Positions 8,400 through 17,476 are shown, counted from the stretch's first letter. The stretch is DNA of 64,000 nucleotides from Paraburkholderia bannensis (GCF_014200455.1 NZ_JACHBW010000004.1:1-64000), one strand, 5' to 3'. Notes: generated by a model not told the origin, from the letters alone. Program-made: numbers and translations.

Positions 8400-9698
8400 T
8401 CAAGCCGCCACCGGCAAATCGAGCAAGGCGGGAGCCTGACGCGTACGCACGCGACCCGCGCCACGCTCCAGCAGACGACGAGTGGAAGGCCAGTTGGACA
8501 ACTGCACCTCATCGCGTATGGCTTCGCAAACGTTGACGATGCGTTCGAGCTGCGCTTCGCTCAACATCGCGTTGATCGACATCCGCATAAGCGAGCGATT
8601 CTGTGCCGTAGCCGGCGCGCAAAACACCGACGCGAAAATCCCGTGCGCCTCCAAGGCATCGCGCAGCACAATGGTCTGCGCCTCTGGCCCGGCTTCGAGC
8701 GCGACGATCTGCGTCTCGCTGCCGTTGAGGTTGTAACCCAACGCGGTCAGACGCGAGCGCACGTAAAGCGCGTTCGAAGCAAGCCGCGCACGACGCCAGT
8801 CGTCACGTTCGATTACATCGAGCGTGGCCGCGAGACCAGCTGTCTCGTGCGGCAGCAACGTCGAGCTGAAAATCGCCGGCAGCGCCTCGAACTTGAAATA
8901 CTCCTGAAAACGCCGCGAACAGCTGATGATGCCCGCTCGTCCCGCAAACGCCTTGGCGAGACTCGCCGTCCGGAAATGTACGCGGTCCCCCAGTCCCAGT
9001 TCCGCGACCAGCCCAGCACCGTGCGGCCCATGCGTGCCGAGCGAATGCGATTCGTCCACCACGAATACGCAGTCGTGCTTCTCGCATACTTGCGCAAAGG
9101 CTTGCAGCGGGCACACGCTGCCATTGGTGCTGTACACCGAATCGACGATCACAATGCCCGGCCCGTAGCGCTGAATGCGCTGCTCCAGATGTTCGGCATC
9201 GTTGTGCATATAGCTGATCGGCTTCGCACCGGCACTGCGTATGCCTTCCCACAACGACATATGCGCCATCATGTCGATGTAGACTGGCGTCTGCTCGTTG
9301 GCGATCGCCTGGATCAACCCGGTATTCGCTGCGAATCCCGACTGGCACAGCACGCTCGCCTCTGCACCCATAAAGCGTGCGAAACGCTCTTCAAGCTGCA
9401 GTTGCGGACATTCGTCGTCATGCAGAAAAATTCCCGACATCAGCAAACCGTTGCCATCCGCACGGATCGTCGAGCACATCGCGTCGAGAATCTCAGGGTG
9501 GCGCGCAATCGAAAGATAGTCGTTGCTCGACAGATGCAACGCGTTTGCATCGGGTACGCGGCCGCGCATGATGTGGCCGCCCCCCCAGCTTTGCTGCACA
9601 CGCTCCCCGTAGTAGCGGTCCACGCGCGCGGCGAGGAAAGCCGGCAGCGCGGCGTCGTTGTTATGCGCATCCCGCCAGTTGTTATTGGTTACTTGCAT
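8400..9698 (-). CDS. cqsA: CqsA-type alpha-hydroxyketone autoinducer synthase
   Basis: A 432-residue PLP-dependent enzyme of the alpha-oxoamine synthase family, aligned from memory with Vibrio CqsA and Legionella LqsA. Those enzymes join an acyl-CoA to an amino acid or SAM-derived substrate to make CAI-1/LAI-1 signals. Shared features are LHLSSNDYLSIARHPEI (55-71), IDMMAHMSLWEG (141-152), GPGIVIVDSVYS, DESHSLGTHGP (215-225), the PLP lysine K249 in TASLAKAFAGRAG, and PAIFSSTLLPHE. These distinguish it from KBL and BioF. The ATG has GGAG 8 bases upstream. It is convergent with the kinase/regulator pair, an unusual arrangement. Acyl chain length of the product cannot be predicted. Confidence 0.9.
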   Translation of the reverse strand: MQVTNNNWRDAHNNDAALPAFLAARVDRYYGERVQQSWGGGHIMRGRVPDANALHLSSNDYLSIARHPEILDAMCSTIRADGNGLLMSGIFLHDDECPQLQLEERFARFMGAEASVLCQSGFAANTGLIQAIANEQTPVYIDMMAHMSLWEGIRSAGAKPISYMHNDAEHLEQRIQRYGPGIVIVDSVYSTNGSVCPLQAFAQVCEKHDCVFVVDESHSLGTHGPHGAGLVAELGLGDRVHFRTASLAKAFAGRAGIISCSRRFQEYFKFEALPAIFSSTLLPHETAGLAATLDVIERDDWRRARLASNALYVRSRLTALGYNLNGSETQIVALEAGPEAQTIVLRDALEAHGIFASVFCAPATAQNRSLMRMSINAMLSEAQLERIVNVCEAIRDEVQLSNWPSTRRLLERGAGRVRTRQAPALLDLPVAA

Positions 9699-10614
9699 CT
9701 CAGGCTCCAGGTGGTTGATGGCCGCCTCCCCGCAGGCGACTTCCCGTCAAAGAACCATTGGGATGGCTGGCCGGTGATGGGCCCAGGCAAGCCTGACACG
9801 CGCGAACGAACGTCGCGCGTTCAAGCCCGCCAAGGGCGGTTGAATGCGGAAATCACAAAGACTGGTGAAACGCGTATATGGCGCGTAAAGGGCGGGAAGC
9901 GCGCGAACGGGGATCAGGCCCACGCAAGCCGCGCGGACGATGGCGCTCGCGCGTGCGCCGACGTGCCGATACGCAGGTGTGCCAGGCACACACGTGCGGG
10001 CACAGGCGCACGCCAACGTGCGTGGCGCGCTACGGCGCGCGGAACCGCCCGGCGCGGCAGACCTTCCAACGCGGTCCGCCCTGCGCCGTCTCCCTTCAGT
10101 GGGCCCGGCATTCGCGCAGCGGAGGTCTGGCTCCGGCACGCGCTCACACGCCCGACCGCGCACGAGGGGCAGCGGTTTCGCAGGCGCATGCATGCGCTCG
10201 ACGCCGTGGGCGGGCGCCTCGACATCCGCACGACTCCCGCTTTGCGTGATCGCCACTGGGTACCAAGAAAGAGACGCCTGCCCGAAGACTGTGGTGCTGC
10301 AAAGACGGCGCGAGCATGGGGGCGCGCCGCCGGCTGGAACGACCGTTGCATGGAACGTCACTCACGCCTTTTGATAATTATCCTTTAAAAACATCAACGT
10401 GACAGATTTCATCGGCAGACGAATCCATTATGCATAACGAAACGATTGCGCCCTTCTATAGTGCATAACTGGCTGCAATTAGAGCGATTCTGACTATATG
10501 TATCAGCTCGACGCTGATTCATTGCGCATGGCCGTCAGTCGAAATACAGGATGTCGAACTAGTTGCGAGGGGAACGATTTCGAACGGGAAATTGCCTGCG
10601 TCTATTTGAATTCT
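9699..10614. other. Long gene-poor upstream region of cqsA with repeats
   Basis: This 916-bp stretch has no gene I can support. From 9780 to 10360 it is extremely G+C-rich and full of short palindromic runs of GTGC/GCAC and GCGCGC; open frames here are compositional. From 10370 to 10614 it turns AT-rich and contains two copies of TGCATAAC (10431-10438 and 10462-10469, 31 bp apart). The first lies inside the perfect palindrome TTATGCATAA (10428-10437). Promoters for cqsA or an unannotated small RNA could lie here. Confidence 0.45.
9798..9820. promoter_or_regulatory. Inverted repeat upstream of cqsA
   Basis: ACGCGCGA and TCGCGCGT are perfect 8-bp arms with a 7-bp spacer, about 100 bp upstream of the cqsA start. 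Its position fits an operator for the synthase gene, but the surrounding DNA is rich in CG runs, so chance occurrence is possible. Confidence 0.3.
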
Positions 10615-11817
10615 TTATGACAGCGGCAGAGTACATGCGTCTGGCCAGGCCGCCACGACGCGATCGCGTCCGCGCGTTTTGGCTTCATAAAGCGCGGCAT
10701 CCGAGCGCGCCATCAGGCTGGCCAGCGTATCGCCCGGTTGCAGCATAGCCATGCCCGCGCTGAACGTGAGCCCGCCATGCGGCGTAGCCTGCTCCTGCCC
10801 GGGCAGCGCAGCGTCGCCGCCGCGCCTGACCGCGAGCGCGGCCACACGCAGCGCATCCAGACGCATCACCGCGGCTTCGCGGGTGATTGCCGGGAACAGC
10901 AGCGCGAATTCCTCGCCGCCCAGACGGCCGAACAGATCGGTGTCGCGCACGCCCGCGGCCACCACACGGCCGAAATGCGCCAGCGCGCGATCGCCCGCGG
11001 CATGGCCGAAGTGATCGTTGATGGCCTTGAAATGATCGATATCGACAATCGCCAGCACCACGGGCGTGGCCTTCAGGCGTGCGGTTTCGATCAGCGCGAG
11101 CGCCTGCGCAACGAAGGCGCGGCGCGTGAGCGCGCCCGTGAGTTCGTCGCGGTTGGCAAGGTGTTCCAGCCTTTCCGCCATGCGGTCGTGCGCAAGCAGC
11201 ACCATGCCGATGGACAGCGAAGGCAGCACCAGAATCCCCAGTGCGAGCCAGATAACGTTGAGCGGCGTGGCGACCATCAGCGTGCTCTGCTCGATCAACC
11301 CCGTGCCATACGTGAGGCCGCGCAGACCATGAGCGAATGCCCCAAGCCACGCGGAAACGGTGACAAAGCGATAGCTGTAAACCGGGCGGCCTGACGGCCG
11401 GCAGCGCATCGCCATCCAGCCGATCGCCGCGTAAATCGCGGCATGGAAAGCGGAGACGAGCGCGATGCGCGCGGCCAGGCTCGGTTCGATCCAATACCAC
11501 CATGCGATGCCGAGAGCGACCACGCCACAACCGATGCGCGCGAGCGGTGCGCGCTCGGGCAATCCGAAAAATTCACGGCAGCCTTCCAGCACACGCGTGA
11601 CCGCGATAGCCAGTAGGGTATTCGACAAGAGAATCGTGAGAACCGGCATTCCCATGCGCTGCAAGCCGGTCAGCACAAGTGCCACGCTTGCCCACACGTA
11701 AGCGCCAATCCAGCGGCTCACGCCCGGAATGCGCGCAGGCCGCAGCGAACCGAGAATGGCGAGACTCATGATGCTCGAAAGCACCGTGACGAGAAGGATA
11801 TTGACCGGATCTAGCAT
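10615..11817 (-). CDS. Membrane-bound diguanylate cyclase (GGDEF)
   Basis: A 400-residue protein that makes cyclic di-GMP from GTP at the inner membrane. The N-terminal half has about six hydrophobic helices without a sensor family I can name. The C-terminal GGDEF domain has DIDHFKAINDHFGHAAGD, the active-site motif GGEEF and an RDTD inhibitory site five residues before it, so an active, product-inhibited enzyme is expected. I chose the ATG at 11817, which starts directly at the first helix. A GTG start at 11868 is possible, and neither has a clear ribosome site. It is monocistronic. Confidence 0.88.
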   Translation of the reverse strand: MLDPVNILLVTVLSSIMSLAILGSLRPARIPGVSRWIGAYVWASVALVLTGLQRMGMPVLTILLSNTLLAIAVTRVLEGCREFFGLPERAPLARIGCGVVALGIAWWYWIEPSLAARIALVSAFHAAIYAAIGWMAMRCRPSGRPVYSYRFVTVSAWLGAFAHGLRGLTYGTGLIEQSTLMVATPLNVIWLALGILVLPSLSIGMVLLAHDRMAERLEHLANRDELTGALTRRAFVAQALALIETARLKATPVVLAIVDIDHFKAINDHFGHAAGDRALAHFGRVVAAGVRDTDLFGRLGGEEFALLFPAITREAAVMRLDALRVAALAVRRGGDAALPGQEQATPHGGLTFSAGMAMLQPGDTLASLMARSDAALYEAKTRGRDRVVAAWPDACTLPLS

Positions 11818-11868
11818 GAGCGGCACACGACGCAACGTCTGGGGACGGCGCCTGTTATCGCGCGCCAC

Positions 11869-12186
11869 GGGCCGATAAAAACGGGGCCCGCAATAGTTTA
11901 GGTCAGAAACTTTAAAAATATCGCCCCGGCATATGAATTTATGCTTTTCGGCGATGAATTGAAGGCGCTCCTGCGCTTAATAAGTAAATTATTCCGATTT
12001 CATTCCCAGCGGCGGCTTTTAAACGGATTCGATGAAATAGCATCTTTTGGCATTGATACCAGGTGTAATGCGTCCGAACCTGCCAGCGCAATCGCAAAAC
12101 AATGCGCGATAAATAATCCTCGATAAACGGGAACGGCATCTGCTCGAAAAAGCTGACTACCGTTTATCCATTTACAGGAGACGCTC
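11869..12186. other. Divergent intergenic region
   Basis: AT-rich spacer between the diguanylate cyclase and the DUF2795 gene, presumably holding both promoters. It contains a 6-bp inverted repeat ATCGCC/GGCGAT (11920-11925 and 11950-11955). I see no gene in it. Confidence 0.45.
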
Positions 12187-12441
12187 ATGCCAACCGACTC
12201 GGCAGTCAATCCGCGCGACGCGCTGATCGACCGGGTGCAGCGCGCCGTCAATGACGTGTCCTACCCTGCGCACCCGCGCACGCTGCTCGATGCCGCCCGG
12301 CAGGCGCAGGCGGACTTCGAAGTGCTCGACGCCCTGCGCGGCCTGCCCGACGAGGCCTTCGGCGGATTCGCGGAAGTTTCGGCCTCGATTGTCGCCGGGA
12401 TCGACGCGCGCGCCTTGCCGCGCCGTGAAACGCCGGGCTGA
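12187..12441 (+). CDS. DUF2795-like small protein
   Basis: An 84-residue soluble protein. The PAHPRTLLDAARQAQADFEV..LRGLPDEAFGGFAEVSASI pattern, meaning a proline-led helix, a spacer helix, then an LPxxxF turn, resembles DUF2795, a short helical domain of unknown function. The ATG follows ACAGGAG. It lies 24 bp upstream of the receiver-domain gene on the same strand, so the two may form a small operon. No catalytic motif is visible. Confidence 0.6.
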   Translation: MPTDSAVNPRDALIDRVQRAVNDVSYPAHPRTLLDAARQAQADFEVLDALRGLPDEAFGGFAEVSASIVAGIDARALPRRETPG

Positions 12442-12465
12442 ACACCACCCGCCCAGGGAGATCCC

Positions 12466-12969
12466 ATGAAGCTAGTCAAAGCCACGGGAATGGAACTTGC
12501 ACGCACCGCTCCGCTAGTCAGGCCTATGCCTGTCGCCGACTCGCGCCGGCGCAAACCAGGTCGGAACACCGCGCAGGAAAAGGCGCAAAACACCGGCGCA
12601 CTGCGCTCAGGTAATCGTATGGCAACCGTTTTACTCGTCGATGACGACATCAACACGCTCAACGCACTCAGGGAACTGGTGGCGCAGGAAGGTTATCGGG
12701 TCAGGACCGCAGAAGACGGGCTGAATGCTCTCAGAAGCGCGCTGGAGGAGCCGCCCGATGTCGTGATTTCCGATTGCATGATGCCGCGCATGGACGGGCT
12801 TTCCCTGATGCGTGAAATGCGCCGCAACCGCGTGCTCGTGGATGTGCCGCTGGTGCTGGTGTCCGCGCTGGTGACGCCGCCGCCCGACGCCGATGTGGCG
12901 GGCTTTCTGCGCAAGCCGTTCGCCGTTTCGCAACTGCTCGATATGTTGCATCGAATCGCGGCGCTTTGA
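12466..12969 (+). CDS. Single-domain response regulator (receiver only)
   Basis: A receiver domain without an output domain. It has LLVDDD, phospho-acceptor aspartate in VISDCMMPRMDG, the conserved threonine position occupied by serine (LVSALV), and lysine in FLRKPF. Such stand-alone receivers relay signals by protein contact. Two starts are possible. ATG 12466 has AGGGAG at 5 bases and gives 167 residues with a 51-residue basic, disordered-looking extension. ATG 12619 gives a compact 116-residue domain but has a poor ribosome site. I annotate the upstream start on the ribosome-site evidence. No cognate kinase is adjacent. Confidence 0.8.
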   Translation: MKLVKATGMELARTAPLVRPMPVADSRRRKPGRNTAQEKAQNTGALRSGNRMATVLLVDDDINTLNALRELVAQEGYRVRTAEDGLNALRSALEEPPDVVISDCMMPRMDGLSLMREMRRNRVLVDVPLVLVSALVTPPPDADVAGFLRKPFAVSQLLDMLHRIAAL

Positions 12970-13074
12970 AAATCGCTCGCAAGATACGCCCGATGCGCGT
13001 GGTAAATGGGTGCTTAAGGCAGCGAAAAATCGCGAGCAGCGCGGGTTTTGATGCACCCCGCGCCGAGTACGCCT

Positions 13075-13359
13075 TCATTGATGATCTTTATCACGCGTAT
13101 TCCGGTTGACCTGTGCATTGTTCTGGGTGCGCTCCTGATACGCATCGCCGCCACGACGGTCGGTATCCTCCAGACCGCGTTGCAGATCTTCGTGCCCTTG
13201 CACGCCTACCGAGCGCGGCTCGTGAGGGTGTTTGGCCGCCACCGGCTCCCCGCCCTCGTGGCGTGGATGCTTGACGGGGGCGTCGTCCTCGGGCTTCCCG
13301 GGTTCGGCGTGCGACGCTCGCGCAGGATGGGCTTCAGTCGACTGATGCTGGGTTTTCAT
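13075..13359 (-). CDS. Small hydrophilic protein of unknown function
   Basis: A 94-residue, very polar protein rich in His, Glu, Asp, Arg and Pro with no hydrophobic core, probably disordered. The C-terminal part (LQRGLEDTDRRGGDAYQERTQNNAQ) looks like a conserved segment rather than random sequence. The start is set by CGGGAG 7 bases before the ATG at 13359; the longer open frame upstream on this strand is only the shadow of the LysR gene. It is convergent with the receiver gene. Stress-related roles are common for such proteins but nothing here proves one. Confidence 0.55.
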   Translation of the reverse strand: MKTQHQSTEAHPARASHAEPGKPEDDAPVKHPRHEGGEPVAAKHPHEPRSVGVQGHEDLQRGLEDTDRRGGDAYQERTQNNAQVNRNTRDKDHQ

Positions 13360-13542
13360 GTCAAAGCTCCCGTGTAACGTACGACTCGATGGCGCAAACC
13401 CGATGCCCGCTACATGCTCCTCAACTGCGGGCCTGACGGGGGAGTTAACCGCAGGCTTAACAAAACTGTCGCGCACGCGCGGTAGAGTCGAGACTATTTG
13501 CCGTAGATTCGATCGTCGATTCCTCCGCCGCTGATCCCTCCT

Positions 13543-14451
13543 ATGCTCGCCCCGCAACTCGCGCCGCTCGTCGCCGCCTTCTACGAAACCGTCCGGCATG
13601 GCAGCATCACCGCCGCCGCCCGGCATCTCTCGATCAGCCAGCCCACGGTCACCGCGCGCATCCAGCAGCTCGAAAAGCACTATGGCGTCGAGCTGTTCCA
13701 TCGGCGCGGCAGCCGCGTCGAACTCACCCAGACGGGCGCTTCGCTGATGCCGCTGATCGACCGGATGATGGAAAGCGAGCTCGCCATCGATTGCGCGCTG
13801 CGCGACGGCCGCACGCTCGATGCGGGCAGTTTCCGCCTGGGCACAACCGGCCCCTACTACATTCTTCCCGCCGTCGCGGCGTTTCGCCGTCGTTATCCGA
13901 ACGTGCAGATCGGCATCGAAGTCGGCAATTCGCAGGAGGTGCTCGATGCGCTGGTGCAATATCGCGTCGATGTCGCTGTGTCGTCGAATCGCGTGGACGA
14001 TCCCTCGCTCACGCGTCATCGCATTGCGACCGATTCGCTCGTGCTGGTGGTCGATCCGGCGCATCCGCTCGCGCACCGGCGCAGCACCGATCTGAATGTG
14101 CTCGCCCAGCAGACGCTGCTGCTGCGCGAGCCAGGCTCGCGCACCCGCGACGCCACCGAAGCCGCGCTCAAGCGGCGCGGCGTGACGCCCGCCGCGCTGA
14201 TCGAAATCGGCAGCCGCGAAGCCATCTGCGAGGCGATCCGTCATGGCCTGGGCTGCTCGCTGATGCCCTCGGGCGAAGTGCCGCGTGGCGCGGCGCTGGT
14301 GAGCGTGCCGATCGAGCCGGATGGCCCGGTGATGCACGAATATCTCTATCACCTCAAGAGCCGCGCGAACGCGCGTTTGATCGAGGCGTTCATGAGCGTG
14401 CTCGATGCCCAGCCTGTCGACACCGCAGCAGCCTACGCCGACGCTTCGTAG
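13543..14451 (+). CDS. LysR-family transcriptional regulator
   Basis: A 302-residue LysR-type regulator. The N-terminal winged helix-turn-helix is SITAAARHLSISQPTVTARIQQLE (about residues 20-45), and the effector-binding periplasmic-protein-like domain starts near residue 90. The phospholipase C gene follows 110 bp downstream on the same strand, so phosphate, choline or phospholipid-related control is conceivable, but LysR genes more often control divergent genes. The effector is unknown. Confidence 0.85.
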   Translation: MLAPQLAPLVAAFYETVRHGSITAAARHLSISQPTVTARIQQLEKHYGVELFHRRGSRVELTQTGASLMPLIDRMMESELAIDCALRDGRTLDAGSFRLGTTGPYYILPAVAAFRRRYPNVQIGIEVGNSQEVLDALVQYRVDVAVSSNRVDDPSLTRHRIATDSLVLVVDPAHPLAHRRSTDLNVLAQQTLLLREPGSRTRDATEAALKRRGVTPAALIEIGSREAICEAIRHGLGCSLMPSGEVPRGAALVSVPIEPDGPVMHEYLYHLKSRANARLIEAFMSVLDAQPVDTAAAYADAS

Positions 14452-14561
14452 AACGACGTAGTTGATGCAGCGTGGCTGCGCACCATGCCCAAGCCGGCGG
14501 CGCGCGTTCCGGGTACGATAGCTCGACAACAACCCCGAACGAACCCGAGCGAACTGGCACC

Positions 14562-16703
14562 ATGATCTCGAAGGACCGCCGTCACTTTCTGCGCGCCGCC
14601 GCCGCGGGCGCCGCGCTCGGCCTGTTTCCGCCGGCCATCCGCCGCGCGCTCGCGATTCCCGCGAACAACCTCACCGGCACGATTCAGGATGTCCAGCATG
14701 TAGTGATCTTCATGCAGGAGAACCGTTCGTTCGATCATTATTTCGGCACGCTGCCGGGTGTGCGCGGCTTCGCCGACCGCATCACCATTCCGCAGCCGCA
14801 AGGCGCGAGCGTCTGGCAACAAAGCGACGGTTCGCGCAGCGTGCTGCCCTTTCACCTCGATAAAAGCAAGGGCAATGCGCTGCTCGCGGGCGGCGCGCAC
14901 GAATGGCTCGACGCGCACAGCGCCTGGGACCATGGCCGCATGACGCAATGGCCAAAGTCGAAAGGCGGTACCTCGATGGGCTATCTGGAAGCCGCCGATC
15001 TGCCGTTTCACTTCGCGCTCGCTAACGCCTTCACGATCTGCGATGCCTATCACTGCTCGCTGCATGGCGGCACCAACTCGAACCGCATCTTCCTGTGGAC
15101 CGGCACCAACGGCCCCGGCGGCGGCGCCTTTGATGCTCATGCAGTGGTGAACAACAGCGGCTGGGACTGGCTGGGGCCCTCGGAAAAGGGGCTCAAATGG
15201 ACCACGTATGCAGAGCGCCTGCAACAGGCCGGCGTGAGCTGGAAGGTCTATCAGAACCAGCCCGATAACTACAATGACAATCCGCTCTGCGGTTTCGCGA
15301 CCTTCCGCAAGGTGCACGAATCGATCAGCGGCGCACCCAATGTCCCGTGGACACCCGGGATCGAAGCAGTAGCGCCGCTCTACAAGGGCATCGGCAACAC
15401 CATGCCCGACGGCGGCTTCCTGCAGGCGCTCACAGACGATATCGCGGCGGACCGCATGCCGCAGGTGAGCTGGATCGTGGCGCCGCAGGCCTATTGCGAG
15501 CATCCGGCCGTTTCCACGCCCAACCAGGGCGCGTGGTACATCCAGCAGGTGCTGGACGCCCTCACGGCCAATCCGCAGGTCTGGAGCAAGACCGTGCTGT
15601 TCGTGAACTACGATGAAAACGACTGTTTCTTCGACCATGTGCCTCCGCCCAACGTCCCCTCGCCCAACGCCGACGGCAGCTACGCGGGCAAATCCACGGT
15701 CAGCACGAAGCACGAATACTTCACCGTACCCAGCCCGCCGGGCGACGAAAAGCCGCTCACGCCCGATGGCCTGCCCTATGGCCCCGGCCCGCGCGTGCCG
15801 ATGTTCGTGATTTCGCCGTGGAGCACGGGCGGTTTCGTCAACTCGCAGGCGTTCGATCACACTTCCGTGCTGCGTTTTCTCGAACGGCGCTTCGGCGTGG
15901 AAGAACCCAATATCAGCGCATGGCGTCGTGCGGTATTCGGGGATATGACCTCTGCGTTCAACTTCAGCACGCCTAACGAAAAATCCGGCGCTGCTTTCCC
16001 GGCGACCGACAAGGCCGCCGCCGATGCGCTCAACGCCCAGCAAAGCAAGCTCAAGGCGGTGCCGCCGCCCGCCGTGGCCGAGCAGAGTTTGCCGCGCCAG
16101 ACGCGGTTCGCGCGCCCTTCACGTGCGTTGCCGTATCAGTTGCATGTTCATGCGAGCGTCGAACGACGGCGCAAGGTGCGCCTCGCCTTTGTCAACGAAG
16201 GCGGCGCGGGCGCGGTCTTTCACGTCTACGACCGCTTGCATCTGGAGCGCGTGCCACGTCGCTACACGGTCGAAGCCGGCAAACAACTCGCCGACGACTG
16301 GACCCCCGAAGCCGCCGACGGTGATCGCTACGATCTCTGGATACTCGGCCCCAACGGCTTGCATCGCAGCTTTACCGGCGACGTGGACGCCGTACTACGC
16401 GGCCCGAATCCCGAAGCGCGCCTGCGCTACGACGCAGCGAACGCCATCCTGACACTCGCGCTCGACAACAGCGGGCGCGAACCCAGCACCTGCAGCGTGC
16501 AGTCGAACGCCTACCGCACCGATGCGCCCTGGACCACCACCGTGCCCGCGCAAGGCCGCGCCGAACATAGCTGGTCCCTGGGCGATTCGGGAGGCTGGTA
16601 TGACTTCACGTTGAGCGCGGAAAACGGCGTGACACGTCGCTTCGCGGGTCGCCTGGAAACCGGGCGCGACAGCATCAGCGATCCGGAAATGGGGAGCGTG
16701 TGA
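14562..16703 (+). CDS. Phosphocholine-specific phospholipase C, Tat-exported
   Basis: A 713-residue enzyme of the bacterial phosphoesterase/phospholipase C family (PlcH/PlcN type), which releases phosphocholine from phosphatidylcholine outside the cell. It begins with a twin-arginine signal (DRRHFLRAAAAGAALGLF), followed by the family hallmark IFMQENRSFDHYFGTLPGVRGF, later VNYDENDCFFDHVPPP and GPGPRVPMFVISPW. Two C-terminal beta-domains of about 100 residues each (from about residue 520) match the DUF756 repeats of the family. The start at 14562 places the Tat motif at the N-terminus. Burkholderia members are linked to phosphate scavenging and virulence; hemolytic activity cannot be judged. 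Confidence 0.92.
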   Translation: MISKDRRHFLRAAAAGAALGLFPPAIRRALAIPANNLTGTIQDVQHVVIFMQENRSFDHYFGTLPGVRGFADRITIPQPQGASVWQQSDGSRSVLPFHLDKSKGNALLAGGAHEWLDAHSAWDHGRMTQWPKSKGGTSMGYLEAADLPFHFALANAFTICDAYHCSLHGGTNSNRIFLWTGTNGPGGGAFDAHAVVNNSGWDWLGPSEKGLKWTTYAERLQQAGVSWKVYQNQPDNYNDNPLCGFATFRKVHESISGAPNVPWTPGIEAVAPLYKGIGNTMPDGGFLQALTDDIAADRMPQVSWIVAPQAYCEHPAVSTPNQGAWYIQQVLDALTANPQVWSKTVLFVNYDENDCFFDHVPPPNVPSPNADGSYAGKSTVSTKHEYFTVPSPPGDEKPLTPDGLPYGPGPRVPMFVISPWSTGGFVNSQAFDHTSVLRFLERRFGVEEPNISAWRRAVFGDMTSAFNFSTPNEKSGAAFPATDKAAADALNAQQSKLKAVPPPAVAEQSLPRQTRFARPSRALPYQLHVHASVERRRKVRLAFVNEGGAGAVFHVYDRLHLERVPRRYTVEAGKQLADDWTPEAADGDRYDLWILGPNGLHRSFTGDVDAVLRGPNPEARLRYDAANAILTLALDNSGREPSTCSVQSNAYRTDAPWTTTVPAQGRAEHSWSLGDSGGWYDFTLSAENGVTRRFAGRLETGRDSISDPEMGSV

Positions 16704-16743
16704 AGCATCCTTGCGTCGACGAGCGGGACATTTTATATCGTTT

Positions 16744-16758
16744 GATTTAAAATAAATC
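16744..16758. promoter_or_regulatory. Candidate TetR operator
   Basis: GATTT and AAATC form an inverted repeat around a 5-bp AT spacer in the 77-bp gap before the TetR-family gene, 22 bp upstream of its start. The position suits autorepression by that regulator. Confidence 0.35.
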
Positions 16759-16780
16759 GTTCTCACCCGATGGAGCCGCC

Positions 16781-17386
16781 ATGGGCCGCCCCCGCGAATT
16801 CGACGAAACCAGCGTACTGGATGCCGCCTGCGGCGCGTTCTGGGCGCGCGGCTACGAAGCCACCTCGACGCGCGATCTCGTGAAAGCCACCGGCCTCACG
16901 CAACCCAGCCTCTACAACGCCTTCGGCGACAAGCGCGCGTTGTTCCTCAGGGTGCTCGATCACTATCTGGAACATTCGCTGCGCGAGCGCATCGTGCGGC
17001 ACGAAGCCGCCGCCACGCCGGGCACCGCGATCACCGGTTTTTTCGCCGAAACCGTGCAACGCTCGCTCGACGACCCAGACAAACGCGGCTGCCTGATGGT
17101 GAATTCCGGTCTGGAAGCGGCTCCGGATGACCACGAACTGCGCGACGCCATTAGCGCCGAAGTCACGCAGATCCGCGACTTTTTCCTGCGCTGCGTGGAA
17201 GCCGGCCAGCGCAGCGGTGAAATCGCGAAAACGGTCAGCGCGCCGGAAGCGGCTCAACATCTGCTCGCGGTGCTGCTGGGCCTGCGCGTGATCGCCCGCA
17301 TCCACCCGCAGCCCGACTGGCTCACGGGCGCGGTTGCGCCCGCCCTCACGCTGCTGGGACTGCTGCCGGGCCATACCGCGCATTGA
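16781..17386 (+). CDS. TetR/AcrR-family transcriptional regulator
   Basis: A 201-residue regulator with the canonical N-terminal DNA-binding domain: GRPREFDETSVLDAACGAFWARGYEATSTRDL, then LTQPSLYNAFGDKRALF. The C-terminal ligand domain contains a DPDKRGCLMVNSGLE segment typical of the sub-group with a reactive cysteine region seen in some detoxification regulators. The neighbouring genes do not show a clear target; a gene beyond the window or its own promoter may be controlled. Good family call, unknown inducer. Confidence 0.88.
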   Translation: MGRPREFDETSVLDAACGAFWARGYEATSTRDLVKATGLTQPSLYNAFGDKRALFLRVLDHYLEHSLRERIVRHEAAATPGTAITGFFAETVQRSLDDPDKRGCLMVNSGLEAAPDDHELRDAISAEVTQIRDFFLRCVEAGQRSGEIAKTVSAPEAAQHLLAVLLGLRVIARIHPQPDWLTGAVAPALTLLGLLPGHTAH

Positions 17387-17476
17387 GCCTTTTTATTTCG
17401 AACTGCGCCAGAACCCGCGCGCGACGCTCAAGCGTGATACGCTTGTAACTCCGATTCATTCAGTCGTGGTATAGCC

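Noticed and set aside
8400..9698. Annotation of the synthase as 2-amino-3-ketobutyrate CoA ligase or BioF
   Set aside because: The IDMMAHMSLWEG and PAIFSSTLLPHE segments and the adjacent CqsS-like kinase fit CqsA, not the housekeeping enzymes.
9747..10361. A 204-codon minus-strand frame upstream of cqsA
   Set aside because: Composition is Ala/Arg/Pro-rich without domains, and there is no ribosome site; several frames are open here on both strands because of extreme G+C.
10431..10469. CRISPR-like direct repeats (TGCATAAC twice)
   Set aside because: Only two 8-bp copies with one 23-bp spacer; far too short and few for an array. Reported as a possible operator only.
13360..14532. N-terminal part of a 485-codon minus-strand frame
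   Set aside because: It lies opposite the LysR gene and is a shadow; only the final 94 codons with their own ribosome site are kept as a small gene.
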